Shown: piece by piece, positions 1 to 7,731 of the stretch
Layout of the letters: every line of letters begins with the position of its first letter
How positions within the stretch are numbered: the stretch's first letter is position 1
NCBI GenBank assembly: GCA_022511355.1
Contig: JAFLRS010000001.1
Location: forward strand, 1 to 32,646
Source: Alistipes sp.
Lineage (GTDB): Bacteria > Bacteroidota > Bacteroidia > Bacteroidales > Rikenellaceae
DNA length: 32,646 bases
Direction: 5' to 3'
Notes under the pieces: generated by a model
Seen by the model: only the letters and a program-made list of their open reading frames with translations
Database searches by the model: none
Told to the model about the DNA's origin: nothing
Program-made: the position numbers and the translations under genes

Positions 1-185
1 CCGCCGTTTCGACAAAAGAGACCATCGAGGTGAACGGCGAAACCTATCCCGTGTACAAGATGGAAATCTCGAACACATCTCATCCGTTCTATACGGGTAA
101 GATGAAGCTGGTGGATACCGCCGGCCGAGTGGATAAGTTTATGAGCCGCTACGCAAAACGCTACGATAAGAAAAACGCACAATAG
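1..185 (+). CDS. rpmE2: 50S ribosomal protein L31 type B, C-terminal part
   Basis: The gene enters from the left edge; the frame starts at base 3 and runs to TAG at 183-185, giving 60 residues. The HPFYTG and VDTAGRVDKF motifs are the conserved C-terminal half of L31. The zinc-binding Cys-rich stretch that normally precedes HPFYTG in type A L31 is replaced by SNTSH, so this is the cysteine-free type B paralogue. It is a structural protein of the large ribosomal subunit. A hairpin and T tract follow directly, so it ends its own transcript. The start codon lies outside the window. Confidence 0.95.
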   Translation, partial: AVSTKETIEVNGETYPVYKMEISNTSHPFYTGKMKLVDTAGRVDKFMSRYAKRYDKKNAQ

Positions 186-209
186 CACGAGGCTGTTTGC
201 AGTTTTTGA

Positions 210-243
210 CGACGACTTCCGACGGAAGCCGTCGTTTTTTTTT
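210..243 (+). terminator. Rho-independent terminator after rpmE2
   Basis: The arms 210-220 and 224-234 pair over 11 positions with a single A-C mismatch around a three-base loop. A run of nine T follows at 235-243. It lies 25 bases after the rpmE2 stop codon. Confidence 0.85.
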
Positions 244-344
244 GCATCTGTACGAGGTGGAGGCAGGGCGGAAATGCGAGCGGAAAACGGAGGAGGAGAT
301 AAAATTTTCGTATAATAAATTTTCATATCTCTGAAATTTATTTA

Positions 345-352
345 TATATTTG
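345..352 (+). promoter_or_regulatory. Bacteroidota-type -7 promoter element for the first susC/susD pair
   Basis: TATATTTG fits the TAnnTTTG -7 consensus and sits in a very AT-rich stretch. The expected -33 TTG is poorly conserved; only a TTTC around 321-324 is near the right place. Transcription would start near 358 and leave an untranslated leader of about 50 bases before the ATG at 408. The rest of 244-407 shows nothing else that I can name. Confidence 0.6.
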
Positions 353-385
353 TAATCGGAAATGCAGAGTTTCCGCTTGAAACAT

Positions 386-396
386 TTTAATTAACC
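386..396 (+). other. susC leader motif TTTAATTAACC (copy 1)
   Basis: This 11-base motif lies 11 bases before the ATG of the first susC. The same 11 bases occur 15 bases before the start of the other susC in the window (26152-26162, minus strand). An AT-rich leader in place of a Shine-Dalgarno sequence is usual in Bacteroidota; the sharing between the two susC leaders is seen directly. Confidence 0.5.
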
Positions 397-407
397 TAAA
401 TTTTTGT

Positions 408-3400
408 ATGAAACGAACATTACTTAAAATGGCGTCCGGCCTGTTCGTGTTCGTATGTTTAGGGGGGGGGATTTTGGATGCATCAGCATCTGACATTCAA
501 CTCTTTAACGCCGAAACGCAGAGTCGGATTTCGGTCAATGGCAAAGTCATTGATTCGAACGGACAACCGCTCGTAGGAGTGACGGTTGTCGAGGTCGGCA
601 ACGAAGTAAACGGCTCGATGACGGACCTTGACGGTGCGTTCAAACTTACCGTAGCTTCGGGAGCTGAATTGTCGTTGTCGTATATCGGTTACAAGACCAC
701 GACCGTAACGGCATCGGCAGGCGAGATGAGCATCACGCTCGAAGACGACACCGTAAGCATCGACGACGTAGTGGTTGTCGGCTTCGGCGTTCAGAAAAAA
801 TCGGACCTCACGGGCGCTGTCGCTCAGGTTTCGATGGACAAAGTTCTCGGCGACCGTCCTGTCATCAATGCGTCGGCCGCACTTCAGGGAGCAATCCCCG
901 GCCTTATGGTATCGGGAAGTTCTTCGCCCGGTCAGGCCAAAAGCTTCAACATCCGCGGTACGCTTTCACTCAACGGCGGCAGCCCGCTGATTCTTATCGA
1001 CAACGTAGAGGGCGATATTTCGTCGCTCAACCCCGATGACATCGAATCGGTTACCGTAATGAAGGATGCTTCGTCGGCGGCCATATACGGTGCCCGTGCA
1101 GCCGGCGGTGTCATCCTCATCACCACCAAGCGTCCGAAAGATGACGCCAAATTTTCGCTCGATTACAGCTTCAATCAGGGTTGGGAGAACGCTCTTCTCA
1201 TTCCCAAGCAGGCTCCCCTGCTCGACTACATCGACGCCTACGAAGAGGCGGGCTTCTCGCAGCAGTATTGGGCAGGAAACGGCGATGTAGGCACATGGCG
1301 CGAATTGATTCACAAGTATCGCGCAGGCGAACTCGACGGTGTTTACGACAACGGTATCTATAAACACACCGACGGCAGAACCTACTATCTGAAAGAGGGT
1401 AATCCGCAGCGCGCCGCATTGGGAACGGGTCACCTCTCGAATCACAATCTGTCGGTATCGGGCGGTACCGACCGCATCCGATTCCGCATCTCGGGCAACT
1501 ACAGCTACGAGAACGGTCCTATGGTAACAAGCAAGGACTCCTACACCCGTAAGGCCGTTTCGGCATTCATCTCGGGCGACATAACCAAGTGGTTTACGCA
1601 GGAGGCTTCGATGTTCTATACCAACACCCAGCGTTCGGCACTGTCGAGCAGTATTCGCGACCCGTTCGCTACGCGTCTTATCAGCTGGTATCCCGAAGGC
1701 TATATGCCGGCGGAGATTTTGGGCACGGACCACGACTACATTCTCGACTCGCCGAGAAACTCTTATATGGTTTCTCCCACTTCGAAGACTACCACCTCGC
1801 TGCCGCGTATGCAGCTCAAGAGTATTTTCAAGCCCATGAAGAATTGGGACATCATATTGGAGTACACCTACAACCAGAACAACTACGAGTATAAGAACTA
1901 CACGGGCGTCCTGGAGTATGCCGACGTGCAGCTGGCCCTCAAAACTTTGCCGTTGGATCCTACGCTCGACACCTACACCATAAACCATCGGACGACCAAG
2001 TATAACGCTCTGAACCTCTACACGAACTATAATCTGGACCTCGGCAAGCACCATGTAGGCATCATGCTCGGTTTCAACCAGGAGAGTTCGTGGCGAGGAA
2101 ATCTTAACACGTGGATTCAGGGTCAGTCGGTTACCACCGTTCCTTCATTCGGCGGCGGTACCGGCGAGAAAGGTTTGACCGACTCCTATTATGAATACAG
2201 CATTCGCGGCGGATTCGGACGTATCACCTACAACTACGACGACCGCTATCTGCTGACCGTAAACGGACGTTACGACGGATCTTCGAAGTTCCCCAAAAAG
2301 CAGCGTTTCGGCTTCTTCCCCTCGGTTTCGGTGGGATGGCGCATCGGTCAGGAGAAGTTTATGGAGAAGACCCGCGCGTGGCTCGACGAACTCAAGCTCC
2401 GTGCCTCTTATGGTTCTATCGGCAACCAGCTCTATCTCGACAGCGATCCCTTCTACGGCGCATACGGCTATGTAGCGGAGATGGCTCTTTCGGAGAGTAC
2501 GGTATGGCTTGACAACGACGGCAAGGTTCAGTCGATGTCCACACCCGGTCTGGTTCGAGGAAACTACGGATGGGAAGTTGTAAACACTCTCGACATCGGT
2601 TTGGATTTCGGTTTCCTGAGCAACCGACTCACCGGTTCATTCGACTGGTATCGCCGCGACACCAAAGGTATGCTTGCTGCCGGTTCAGAAATTCCTTCGA
2701 CGGTAGGTGCAAGCGCTCCTCTGCAGAATGTGGCAGATATGCGTTCGAACGGCTGGGAACTCTCCATCAACTGGCGCGACCAGATAGGTGACTGGCGCTA
2801 CTATGTCGGCTTCAATCTCTACGACCACAAAACGTTCGTAACCAAATACAACAACCTTTCGGGAGACCTATCTCAGTGGGCGGCAGGCGACCATCTCAAC
2901 GAGATCTACGGCTTGCAGTTCGACGGATACTACTCTATCGACGATTTCGACCTCGATCAGGCTCGCCAAAAAGTATGGGTTCTCAAAGAGGGCGTGACAA
3001 GCATTCAGGGCGTGAACGTTAAGCCGGGCGATGTCAAGTACAAAGACCTCGACGGCGACCATGTAATCACCTCGGGCGAATGGACCAAGGACAATCACGG
3101 AGACTGGAGCATAATCGGCAACTCGACTTCGCGTTATCAGTTCGGTGCCAACCTCGGAGTAGGCTGGAAAGGCATCGATCTCGGCATCGTTCTTCAGGGT
3201 GTCGGCAAGCGCGATGTAACCTTAAGCAACAAGAATGCACTCTATCCGTTCGGAGCGGCCGGTGCCGACGGCGTATTCCAGGCCGTATACTACAATCAGA
3301 CCGACTACTGGCGTGCAAAGAGCTACGACCCCAACAGCGAGGACTATATGGTGGCTGTCAAGGACAATCCGAAGCTCTTCCGCATCTACGATCAGATGGA

Positions 3401-3659
3401 GAACTCGGGTTCGAATACCCAAACCAACACCCGAAATCTGCAGAACGGAGCCTATATGCGTGTAAAGAACATTACGCTCTCCTACACATTCCCCAAAAAG
3501 TGGATGTCGAAGATTTACGTACAGCAGTTCCGCATCTATGCCAGCGTAGAGAACCTCACCACCGTAACTTCGCTGCCGCTCGGCTACGACCCCGAGAACC
3601 TCCAATGGGCATACCCGTTCTATCGCACATGGTCTATCGGAGCAAACATCACTTTCTAA
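408..3659 (+). CDS. SusC-family TonB-dependent outer membrane transporter (orphan pair)
   Basis: This 1083-residue protein should form a 22-stranded outer membrane barrel that imports oligosaccharides or peptides with its SusD partner, driven by TonB. A signal peptide spans about residues 1-27. A carboxypeptidase-like regulatory domain follows (about 41-115), then a TonB-box-like DDVVVVGFG (119-127), the plug (about 130-240) and the barrel, ending in an aromatic residue (NITF). There is no STN domain, so no anti-sigma signalling is expected. Residues 19-21 are three glycines coded by a run of nine G (462-470). The susD-like gene starts 13 bases after the stop. No glycoside hydrolase, sulfatase or regulator is adjacent, so the substrate cannot be named. 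Confidence 0.95.
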   Translation: MKRTLLKMASGLFVFVCLGGGILDASASDIQLFNAETQSRISVNGKVIDSNGQPLVGVTVVEVGNEVNGSMTDLDGAFKLTVASGAELSLSYIGYKTTTVTASAGEMSITLEDDTVSIDDVVVVGFGVQKKSDLTGAVAQVSMDKVLGDRPVINASAALQGAIPGLMVSGSSSPGQAKSFNIRGTLSLNGGSPLILIDNVEGDISSLNPDDIESVTVMKDASSAAIYGARAAGGVILITTKRPKDDAKFSLDYSFNQGWENALLIPKQAPLLDYIDAYEEAGFSQQYWAGNGDVGTWRELIHKYRAGELDGVYDNGIYKHTDGRTYYLKEGNPQRAALGTGHLSNHNLSVSGGTDRIRFRISGNYSYENGPMVTSKDSYTRKAVSAFISGDITKWFTQEASMFYTNTQRSALSSSIRDPFATRLISWYPEGYMPAEILGTDHDYILDSPRNSYMVSPTSKTTTSLPRMQLKSIFKPMKNWDIILEYTYNQNNYEYKNYTGVLEYADVQLALKTLPLDPTLDTYTINHRTTKYNALNLYTNYNLDLGKHHVGIMLGFNQESSWRGNLNTWIQGQSVTTVPSFGGGTGEKGLTDSYYEYSIRGGFGRITYNYDDRYLLTVNGRYDGSSKFPKKQRFGFFPSVSVGWRIGQEKFMEKTRAWLDELKLRASYGSIGNQLYLDSDPFYGAYGYVAEMALSESTVWLDNDGKVQSMSTPGLVRGNYGWEVVNTLDIGLDFGFLSNRLTGSFDWYRRDTKGMLAAGSEIPSTVGASAPLQNVADMRSNGWELSINWRDQIGDWRYYVGFNLYDHKTFVTKYNNLSGDLSQWAAGDHLNEIYGLQFDGYYSIDDFDLDQARQKVWVLKEGVTSIQGVNVKPGDVKYKDLDGDHVITSGEWTKDNHGDWSIIGNSTSRYQFGANLGVGWKGIDLGIVLQGVGKRDVTLSNKNALYPFGAAGADGVFQAVYYNQTDYWRAKSYDPNSEDYMVAVKDNPKLFRIYDQMENSGSNTQTNTRNLQNGAYMRVKNITLSYTFPKKWMSKIYVQQFRIYASVENLTTVTSLPLGYDPENLQWAYPFYRTWSIGANITF
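462..470 (+). repeat. Nine-base G homopolymer in the signal peptide of the first susC
   Basis: The run covers nt 55-63 of the gene. Gaining one G brings TGA at 491-493 into frame; losing one brings TAG at 574-576 into frame. Either slip would abolish the transporter. With nine G the frame is open. See the matching tract at 26076-26084. Confidence 0.8.
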
Positions 3660-3672
3660 CAAAAATCAGGAT

Positions 3673-5784
3673 ATGAAGATGAATAATAAAATATTGATTG
3701 CGCTTTGCATCACGGCCTCAGCAGCCATGGTTGCCTGCAACGATGATTTCCTCGAGAAATATCCGCAGACGACCCTGACCGAAGAGAATGCATTCCAGAC
3801 TTCGGACAACTTCAAAGCGTATATGTATACCAGCTACGACCTGTTCACAAGTACCAATATTCAAACCAATTTCTCGGGTAGTACGTATTATCAGAACGGG
3901 CAGTGGAGTTCGGAGTTCAGTGCAGGAATCATGACTACACGCGATCCGAACATAAACTCTTATGCATTCCAGACCTTCTCGCCGGCCACTACCGGAAACG
4001 GATGGAGTTTCACCCCTATCCGACGCGTAAACATCATGCTCAGCCACATCGACGGCAGCAAGATGAGCGATGCCGACAAAGAACATTGGCGTTCGGTAGG
4101 CTATTTCTTCCACGCATGGTGGTACATGGACCTTTTGGACAAATTCGGCGACATCCCCTGGATTGACAAGGTTCTTACCGATGCTTCGTCCGAAGCTTAC
4201 GGCCCGCGTACTCCGCGTGCCGAGGTGGCAGAGAACATCATCAAACGCCTCGAATATGCCATAGAGCATATCGGCGTTGAAGACAGATGGGCTCCCAACC
4301 AGAAAGGCGACAATCTCGTAACGGCCGATGCCGTTCGTGCAGCCCTCTGCCGCTTCCTGCTTCGCGAGGGCACATGGGCGAAATATCACGGACTCGATGA
4401 GCCTTACGAGGCATATCTGCAGAAATGTATGGAGGTAGCCGAGCCGTTGATGGGCAAATACACCCCCATGACGACCGCCGTCTACAACACCTACCCGGGT
4501 GCCGCATACGACGAAGAGTTCACCAGCGAGGACCTGAGTACCAACACCGGCGTAATTATGTACAAGCAGTATGTTGCCGGTATTCTGATGCACCGTTTCA
4601 GCGACCTTATTCACGTGGAGGCTCACCGTGCCGATGCACCTCAGCACACGGTGGATATGTTCCTCATGAAGAACGGCAAACCCATCAACAATCCTTCGTC
4701 GGGATTCAAGGGCGGCAAGGGCAAGGACCTGTGGGATTACTTTGCCGACCGCGACCCGCGTCTGCATATAAACTTCGAACCTCCCTGCCAGGCTAAAGTA
4801 ACAAACGTCGACAACAACCCCGACAACGTAACCACATTCAAGAAATGGACGTTCTGGAAGAGTGGCGAAAAGCTGAACGACGGAGGATTCACCGTAGACG
4901 AAGAGTATGAGGCCAAATTCCGCACATACATCGACTATTTCGGTCCGAACATCCGTTGCGAGGACGGAGACGGCATTCTCGACTTGGGCAGCAAGCGTTT
5001 GCCGGGCCACAACTGGGGCGGTTCGATGTGCCACTCGGCTCCGAATCTTTCGGGTCGTTCGCAGACCGACAACTATATGCGCTGCTGGTCGGGCTACTAC
5101 TTCTGGAAACATTTCACGATGTGGGAGAATGGCGACAATGTTGCCAACCAAACATCCGACAAACCCATTTTCACCATCGAAGAGGTGTTGCTCAACTATG
5201 CCGAAGCGGCATTCGAGCTTAACAAATTCGACCAGGCCGTAGCCGACAAGACCATCAATCTGCTGCGCCGCCGTTCGGATGTGGCCGACATGACCGTGGC
5301 TGAAATCAATGCCGATTTCGACCCCGACCGCGACAAGGGTCAGTTTGCATGGACCGCAGGTTACGATGCGAAGACCAACTACGAGGTTGATCCCGTACTG
5401 TGGGAAATTCGCCGCGAACGCATGGTCGAACTGATGGGTCAGGGCTTTGCCTTCTATGACATCCGCCGCTGGCACAAGGCTCCCTACTACGTAAACCGTC
5501 AGCCGTGCGGAATGTGGGTGGATACCGAGAAATTCCCCTATGGAACCGGCAGTTTCAGCGGATCGCTTGTCGATTACGACGAGATTAAGAAGAACGGATA
5601 TGCAACCGCACTTCCTCAAGGAACGACTCAGGGCTGGATTTACCACTCAGAGGGAGCCGGTATAGGCCCTCTTGCAACCGGCAAAGGTTGGAAAGACACC
5701 TACTATCTGCGCATGGTTCCGACACACGAAATAAATATGAATCCCAAACTCACCCAGAACCCCGGTTGGGATACCGAGTTTTAA
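3673..5784 (+). CDS. SusD/RagB-family outer membrane lipoprotein (orphan pair)
   Basis: This 703-residue protein is the surface lid that captures substrate for the SusC-like transporter coded just upstream. The signal peptide ends in a lipobox AMVAC with the lipidated Cys at residue 22, followed by NDD acidic residues that fit surface export. The N-terminal FLEKYPQT and the C-terminal LTQNPGW are SusD-family landmarks, as are the TPR-type helices (RAALCRFLLREG, LLNYAEAAFELNKF) and RRERMVELMGQGFAFYDIRRW. It is longer than SusD of starch systems (about 550 residues), so the ligand is probably different. The ATG at 3679 is a possible alternative start. A terminator follows at 5833. Confidence 0.93.
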   Translation: MKMNNKILIALCITASAAMVACNDDFLEKYPQTTLTEENAFQTSDNFKAYMYTSYDLFTSTNIQTNFSGSTYYQNGQWSSEFSAGIMTTRDPNINSYAFQTFSPATTGNGWSFTPIRRVNIMLSHIDGSKMSDADKEHWRSVGYFFHAWWYMDLLDKFGDIPWIDKVLTDASSEAYGPRTPRAEVAENIIKRLEYAIEHIGVEDRWAPNQKGDNLVTADAVRAALCRFLLREGTWAKYHGLDEPYEAYLQKCMEVAEPLMGKYTPMTTAVYNTYPGAAYDEEFTSEDLSTNTGVIMYKQYVAGILMHRFSDLIHVEAHRADAPQHTVDMFLMKNGKPINNPSSGFKGGKGKDLWDYFADRDPRLHINFEPPCQAKVTNVDNNPDNVTTFKKWTFWKSGEKLNDGGFTVDEEYEAKFRTYIDYFGPNIRCEDGDGILDLGSKRLPGHNWGGSMCHSAPNLSGRSQTDNYMRCWSGYYFWKHFTMWENGDNVANQTSDKPIFTIEEVLLNYAEAAFELNKFDQAVADKTINLLRRRSDVADMTVAEINADFDPDRDKGQFAWTAGYDAKTNYEVDPVLWEIRRERMVELMGQGFAFYDIRRWHKAPYYVNRQPCGMWVDTEKFPYGTGSFSGSLVDYDEIKKNGYATALPQGTTQGWIYHSEGAGIGPLATGKGWKDTYYLRMVPTHEINMNPKLTQNPGWDTEF

Positions 5785-5832
5785 TTACTGACTCAGGTAT
5801 TTTCAGAGACCGCAGTTCTCTATTCTCTACGG

Positions 5833-5860
5833 GCGGATGTCGTAAGGCATCCGCTTTTTT
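5833..5860 (+). terminator. Rho-independent terminator after the first susC/susD pair
   Basis: The arms 5833-5839 and 5848-5854 are perfectly complementary over seven bases (GCGGATG/CATCCGC), with a G-T pair extending the stem. Six T follow at 5855-5860. Confidence 0.8.
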
Positions 5861-5893
5861 ATCGTCATCGGGAACTCTTTCGACTTTTTTTGC

Positions 5894-5901
5894 TATCTTT
5901 G
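5894..5901 (+). promoter_or_regulatory. -7 promoter element for the DUF3127-type gene
   Basis: TATCTTTG matches TAnnTTTG and ends 25 bases before the ATG at 5927. A convincing -33 TTG at the usual spacing is not visible. Confidence 0.55.
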
Positions 5902-5926
5902 CACTCAACTAAAATCAGTTATCATT

Positions 5927-6319
5927 ATGGAATTCGAAGGTGTCGTATACAAAATACTGCCCGCAACAAGCGGTACTTCCGCGCGAGGCGAATGGAAAAA
6001 ACAAGAAGTCGTATTCGAACTGCCGCAGGAATTTTCACGCAAAATCTGCGTTACGTTCTTCAACAAAGACCACGAAGTGGCTCAACTGCGCGAAGGCATG
6101 ACTTGCTCAGTCTCGGTGAACGTCGAGTCGCGCGAATACAACGGACGATGGTATACCGATGTGCGCGCGTGGAGAGTGCAGACCAAACAGAACGAAAACA
6201 ACAACCCCGCAACTCCCTCTGCCCCCTCTGCTCCCTCTGCTCCCTTCGCTCCACCCACCGAAGAGCCGGTCTCATCCTACCGCGCCAATACCGAAGATGT
6301 AGACGACCTGCCGTTCTGA
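5927..6319 (+). CDS. DUF3127 family protein with SSB-like acidic tail
   Basis: This is a 130-residue protein. Residues 1-88 look like the small beta-rich (OB-fold-like) DUF3127 domain common in Bacteroidota (MEFEGVVYKILP, WKKQEVVFELPQEF, YNGRWYTDVRAWRV). A low-complexity linker of PSA repeats follows (about 97-111), and the protein ends in DVDDLPF. That tail closely resembles the DDDLPF tip by which single-stranded DNA-binding protein recruits repair and replication partners. Domain order (OB-like body, flexible Pro-rich linker, acidic tip with terminal Phe) is that of SSB. A role in single-strand DNA metabolism is inference; the function of DUF3127 is not established as far as I know. It has its own promoter and terminator, so it is monocistronic. 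Confidence 0.85.
   Translation: MEFEGVVYKILPATSGTSARGEWKKQEVVFELPQEFSRKICVTFFNKDHEVAQLREGMTCSVSVNVESREYNGRWYTDVRAWRVQTKQNENNNPATPSAPSAPSAPFAPPTEEPVSSYRANTEDVDDLPF
6214..6249 (+). repeat. Four tandem copies of a 9-bp repeat in the linker of the DUF3127 gene
   Basis: The units 6214-6222, 6223-6231, 6232-6240 and 6241-6249 are variants of TCCCTCTGC and code for PSA, PSA, PSA and PFA. The period of nine keeps the frame, so copy-number change would only alter linker length. Confidence 0.8.
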
Positions 6320-6343
6320 ATCGGCAACCGCAAAAAAACAACA

Positions 6344-6371
6344 AGACCCGAAATCGTGCGATTTCGGGTCT
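6344..6371. terminator. Bidirectional terminator between convergent genes
   Basis: The arms 6344-6354 and 6361-6371 are perfectly complementary over 11 bases with a six-base loop. T-rich sequence follows on the plus strand, and A-rich sequence at 6332-6340 gives a T run on the minus strand. It serves the DUF3127 gene and the end of the starch operon. Confidence 0.85.
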
Positions 6372-6390
6372 GTTTTCTCTTCGCAAACAG

Positions 6391-7716
6391 CTATTTGCAA
6401 ATAAAATCGATATATCGGCTTATAGCCTCGCTGCATACGGGACAAAAACTGTCGGTTCTGTGCAGATTGTTCATCAGGCAGTTCAGCCACGGGCGATATA
6501 CTCCCTTCGTCTGATATCCGCCGCCCTCATACACCCCGACCTTATCCTCATACTCGTCGGCAGCCGGCGTCGGAACCGATACCCCCTCCGAAAGCAAACC
6601 CCTCCATATCCGCTTCGAATCGAAATCGACCAAAGTGGTAAGATTCACCTCCCACGGCTCCACATCGTGAGCATACATCGAATCGAACGAAACCGGATCA
6701 GCATACTCGTCGCCCAAACCCATCAGAACATGACCGAATTCGTGTACGTAGATTTTGCCGGTACGCGTCGGATGATGCGCCGAACTTATTCCGTAAAAAT
6801 TGAATATTCCGCCACCGCCGTACTTCTGCGTATTCGAAAGCACATAGATATAGTCGTAGGGCGTATGCGCCGCAGCGTCGCGAACACGCTGAAAATCGAC
6901 TATCGTCTGATAACGCTCCTCGCCGAAGGTGTAGAACGAAGCTCCGAATGCCGTATCGCACCATATATGTTCGCCCGGCAGGCTTACGCCCGAATCCTCC
7001 GACGGAACCCACACCGCACGAATGTTTATCCGGTACGCATTCTCCTTGAACGGACTGTACGACAAAAACTCTTCGGCAAATATCCTGGCCGCCGCCTCGA
7101 ACTTCGGACGCTCCTCCACGGTATAGCCTTCGGACAGCAGCACGATATCCAATGAGTGTTCGGGCGCTCCGCCGACCACCACATCGAAAACGTCGTAACG
7201 GCGGACAAACGGCCGGACCGTATAGGCTTCGGGGTCTATAATCTGACTGAACCTCTTTTCGAACTCTCCTTTGCCGTTGCGGCCGAAAATCTCTATGCGG
7301 CATTCGCGTTTGGGACACGGGAACACCACGCTCTCGGGATAGGCGGCCTCAATCGAAAGCGCCTCATCCGAATCGCGCCATTCGTTGAACAGCGTGCAGT
7401 ATCCGCGCGAATATATCTCACGCTCGTCGGCCGTATCCACAATGCGGAAAAACTGCGTTCCGAAACCCGTCGTATCTAAAAGCGACACCTTCGAACCGGC
7501 CCAGAACGGCTCCGATTTCACCTCGTCGAAGAAGTATTGTTCGGTATGTCTGTCGCCGCTGTGATAGAAGTCGAAACGCAGCGTGCGGTCGTGGAAATAA
7601 TCCTCGAACCTCAACGCGTCAGCTCTTTCCGCTCCGTCGGGTGCGGCGGCAGCGGCTTCGGCTGCAATTGCCGCCGATACGGCAACGGCCGATAAGTATA
7701 CAATCAATCTCTTCAT
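6391..7716 (-). CDS. M64 family (IgA peptidase-type) secreted zinc metallopeptidase
   Basis: This is a 441-residue protein. An Ala-rich signal peptide covers about residues 1-24 without a lipobox, so it should be periplasmic or secreted. An N-terminal beta-rich M64 domain is followed by the catalytic domain with HEFGHVLMGLGDEY at 325-338. H325 and H329 are zinc ligands, E326 is the general base and D336 is the likely third ligand, as known for family M64. The ATG lies 15 bases after the malQ stop codon and no promoter is visible, so it appears to be the last gene of the starch operon. A peptidase is not a usual member of starch loci. The substrate is unknown; the IgA peptidase name comes from the founding family member and should not be read as activity here. 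Confidence 0.88.
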   Translation of the reverse strand: MKRLIVYLSAVAVSAAIAAEAAAAAPDGAERADALRFEDYFHDRTLRFDFYHSGDRHTEQYFFDEVKSEPFWAGSKVSLLDTTGFGTQFFRIVDTADEREIYSRGYCTLFNEWRDSDEALSIEAAYPESVVFPCPKRECRIEIFGRNGKGEFEKRFSQIIDPEAYTVRPFVRRYDVFDVVVGGAPEHSLDIVLLSEGYTVEERPKFEAAARIFAEEFLSYSPFKENAYRINIRAVWVPSEDSGVSLPGEHIWCDTAFGASFYTFGEERYQTIVDFQRVRDAAAHTPYDYIYVLSNTQKYGGGGIFNFYGISSAHHPTRTGKIYVHEFGHVLMGLGDEYADPVSFDSMYAHDVEPWEVNLTTLVDFDSKRIWRGLLSEGVSVPTPAADEYEDKVGVYEGGGYQTKGVYRPWLNCLMNNLHRTDSFCPVCSEAISRYIDFICK

Positions 7717-7731
7717 TTCGTTTCGCCGGTT

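Noticed and set aside
300..420. An invertible promoter ahead of the first susC
   Set aside because: I looked for inverted repeats flanking the promoter and for a nearby recombinase and saw neither; the G tract is the better explanation for switching.
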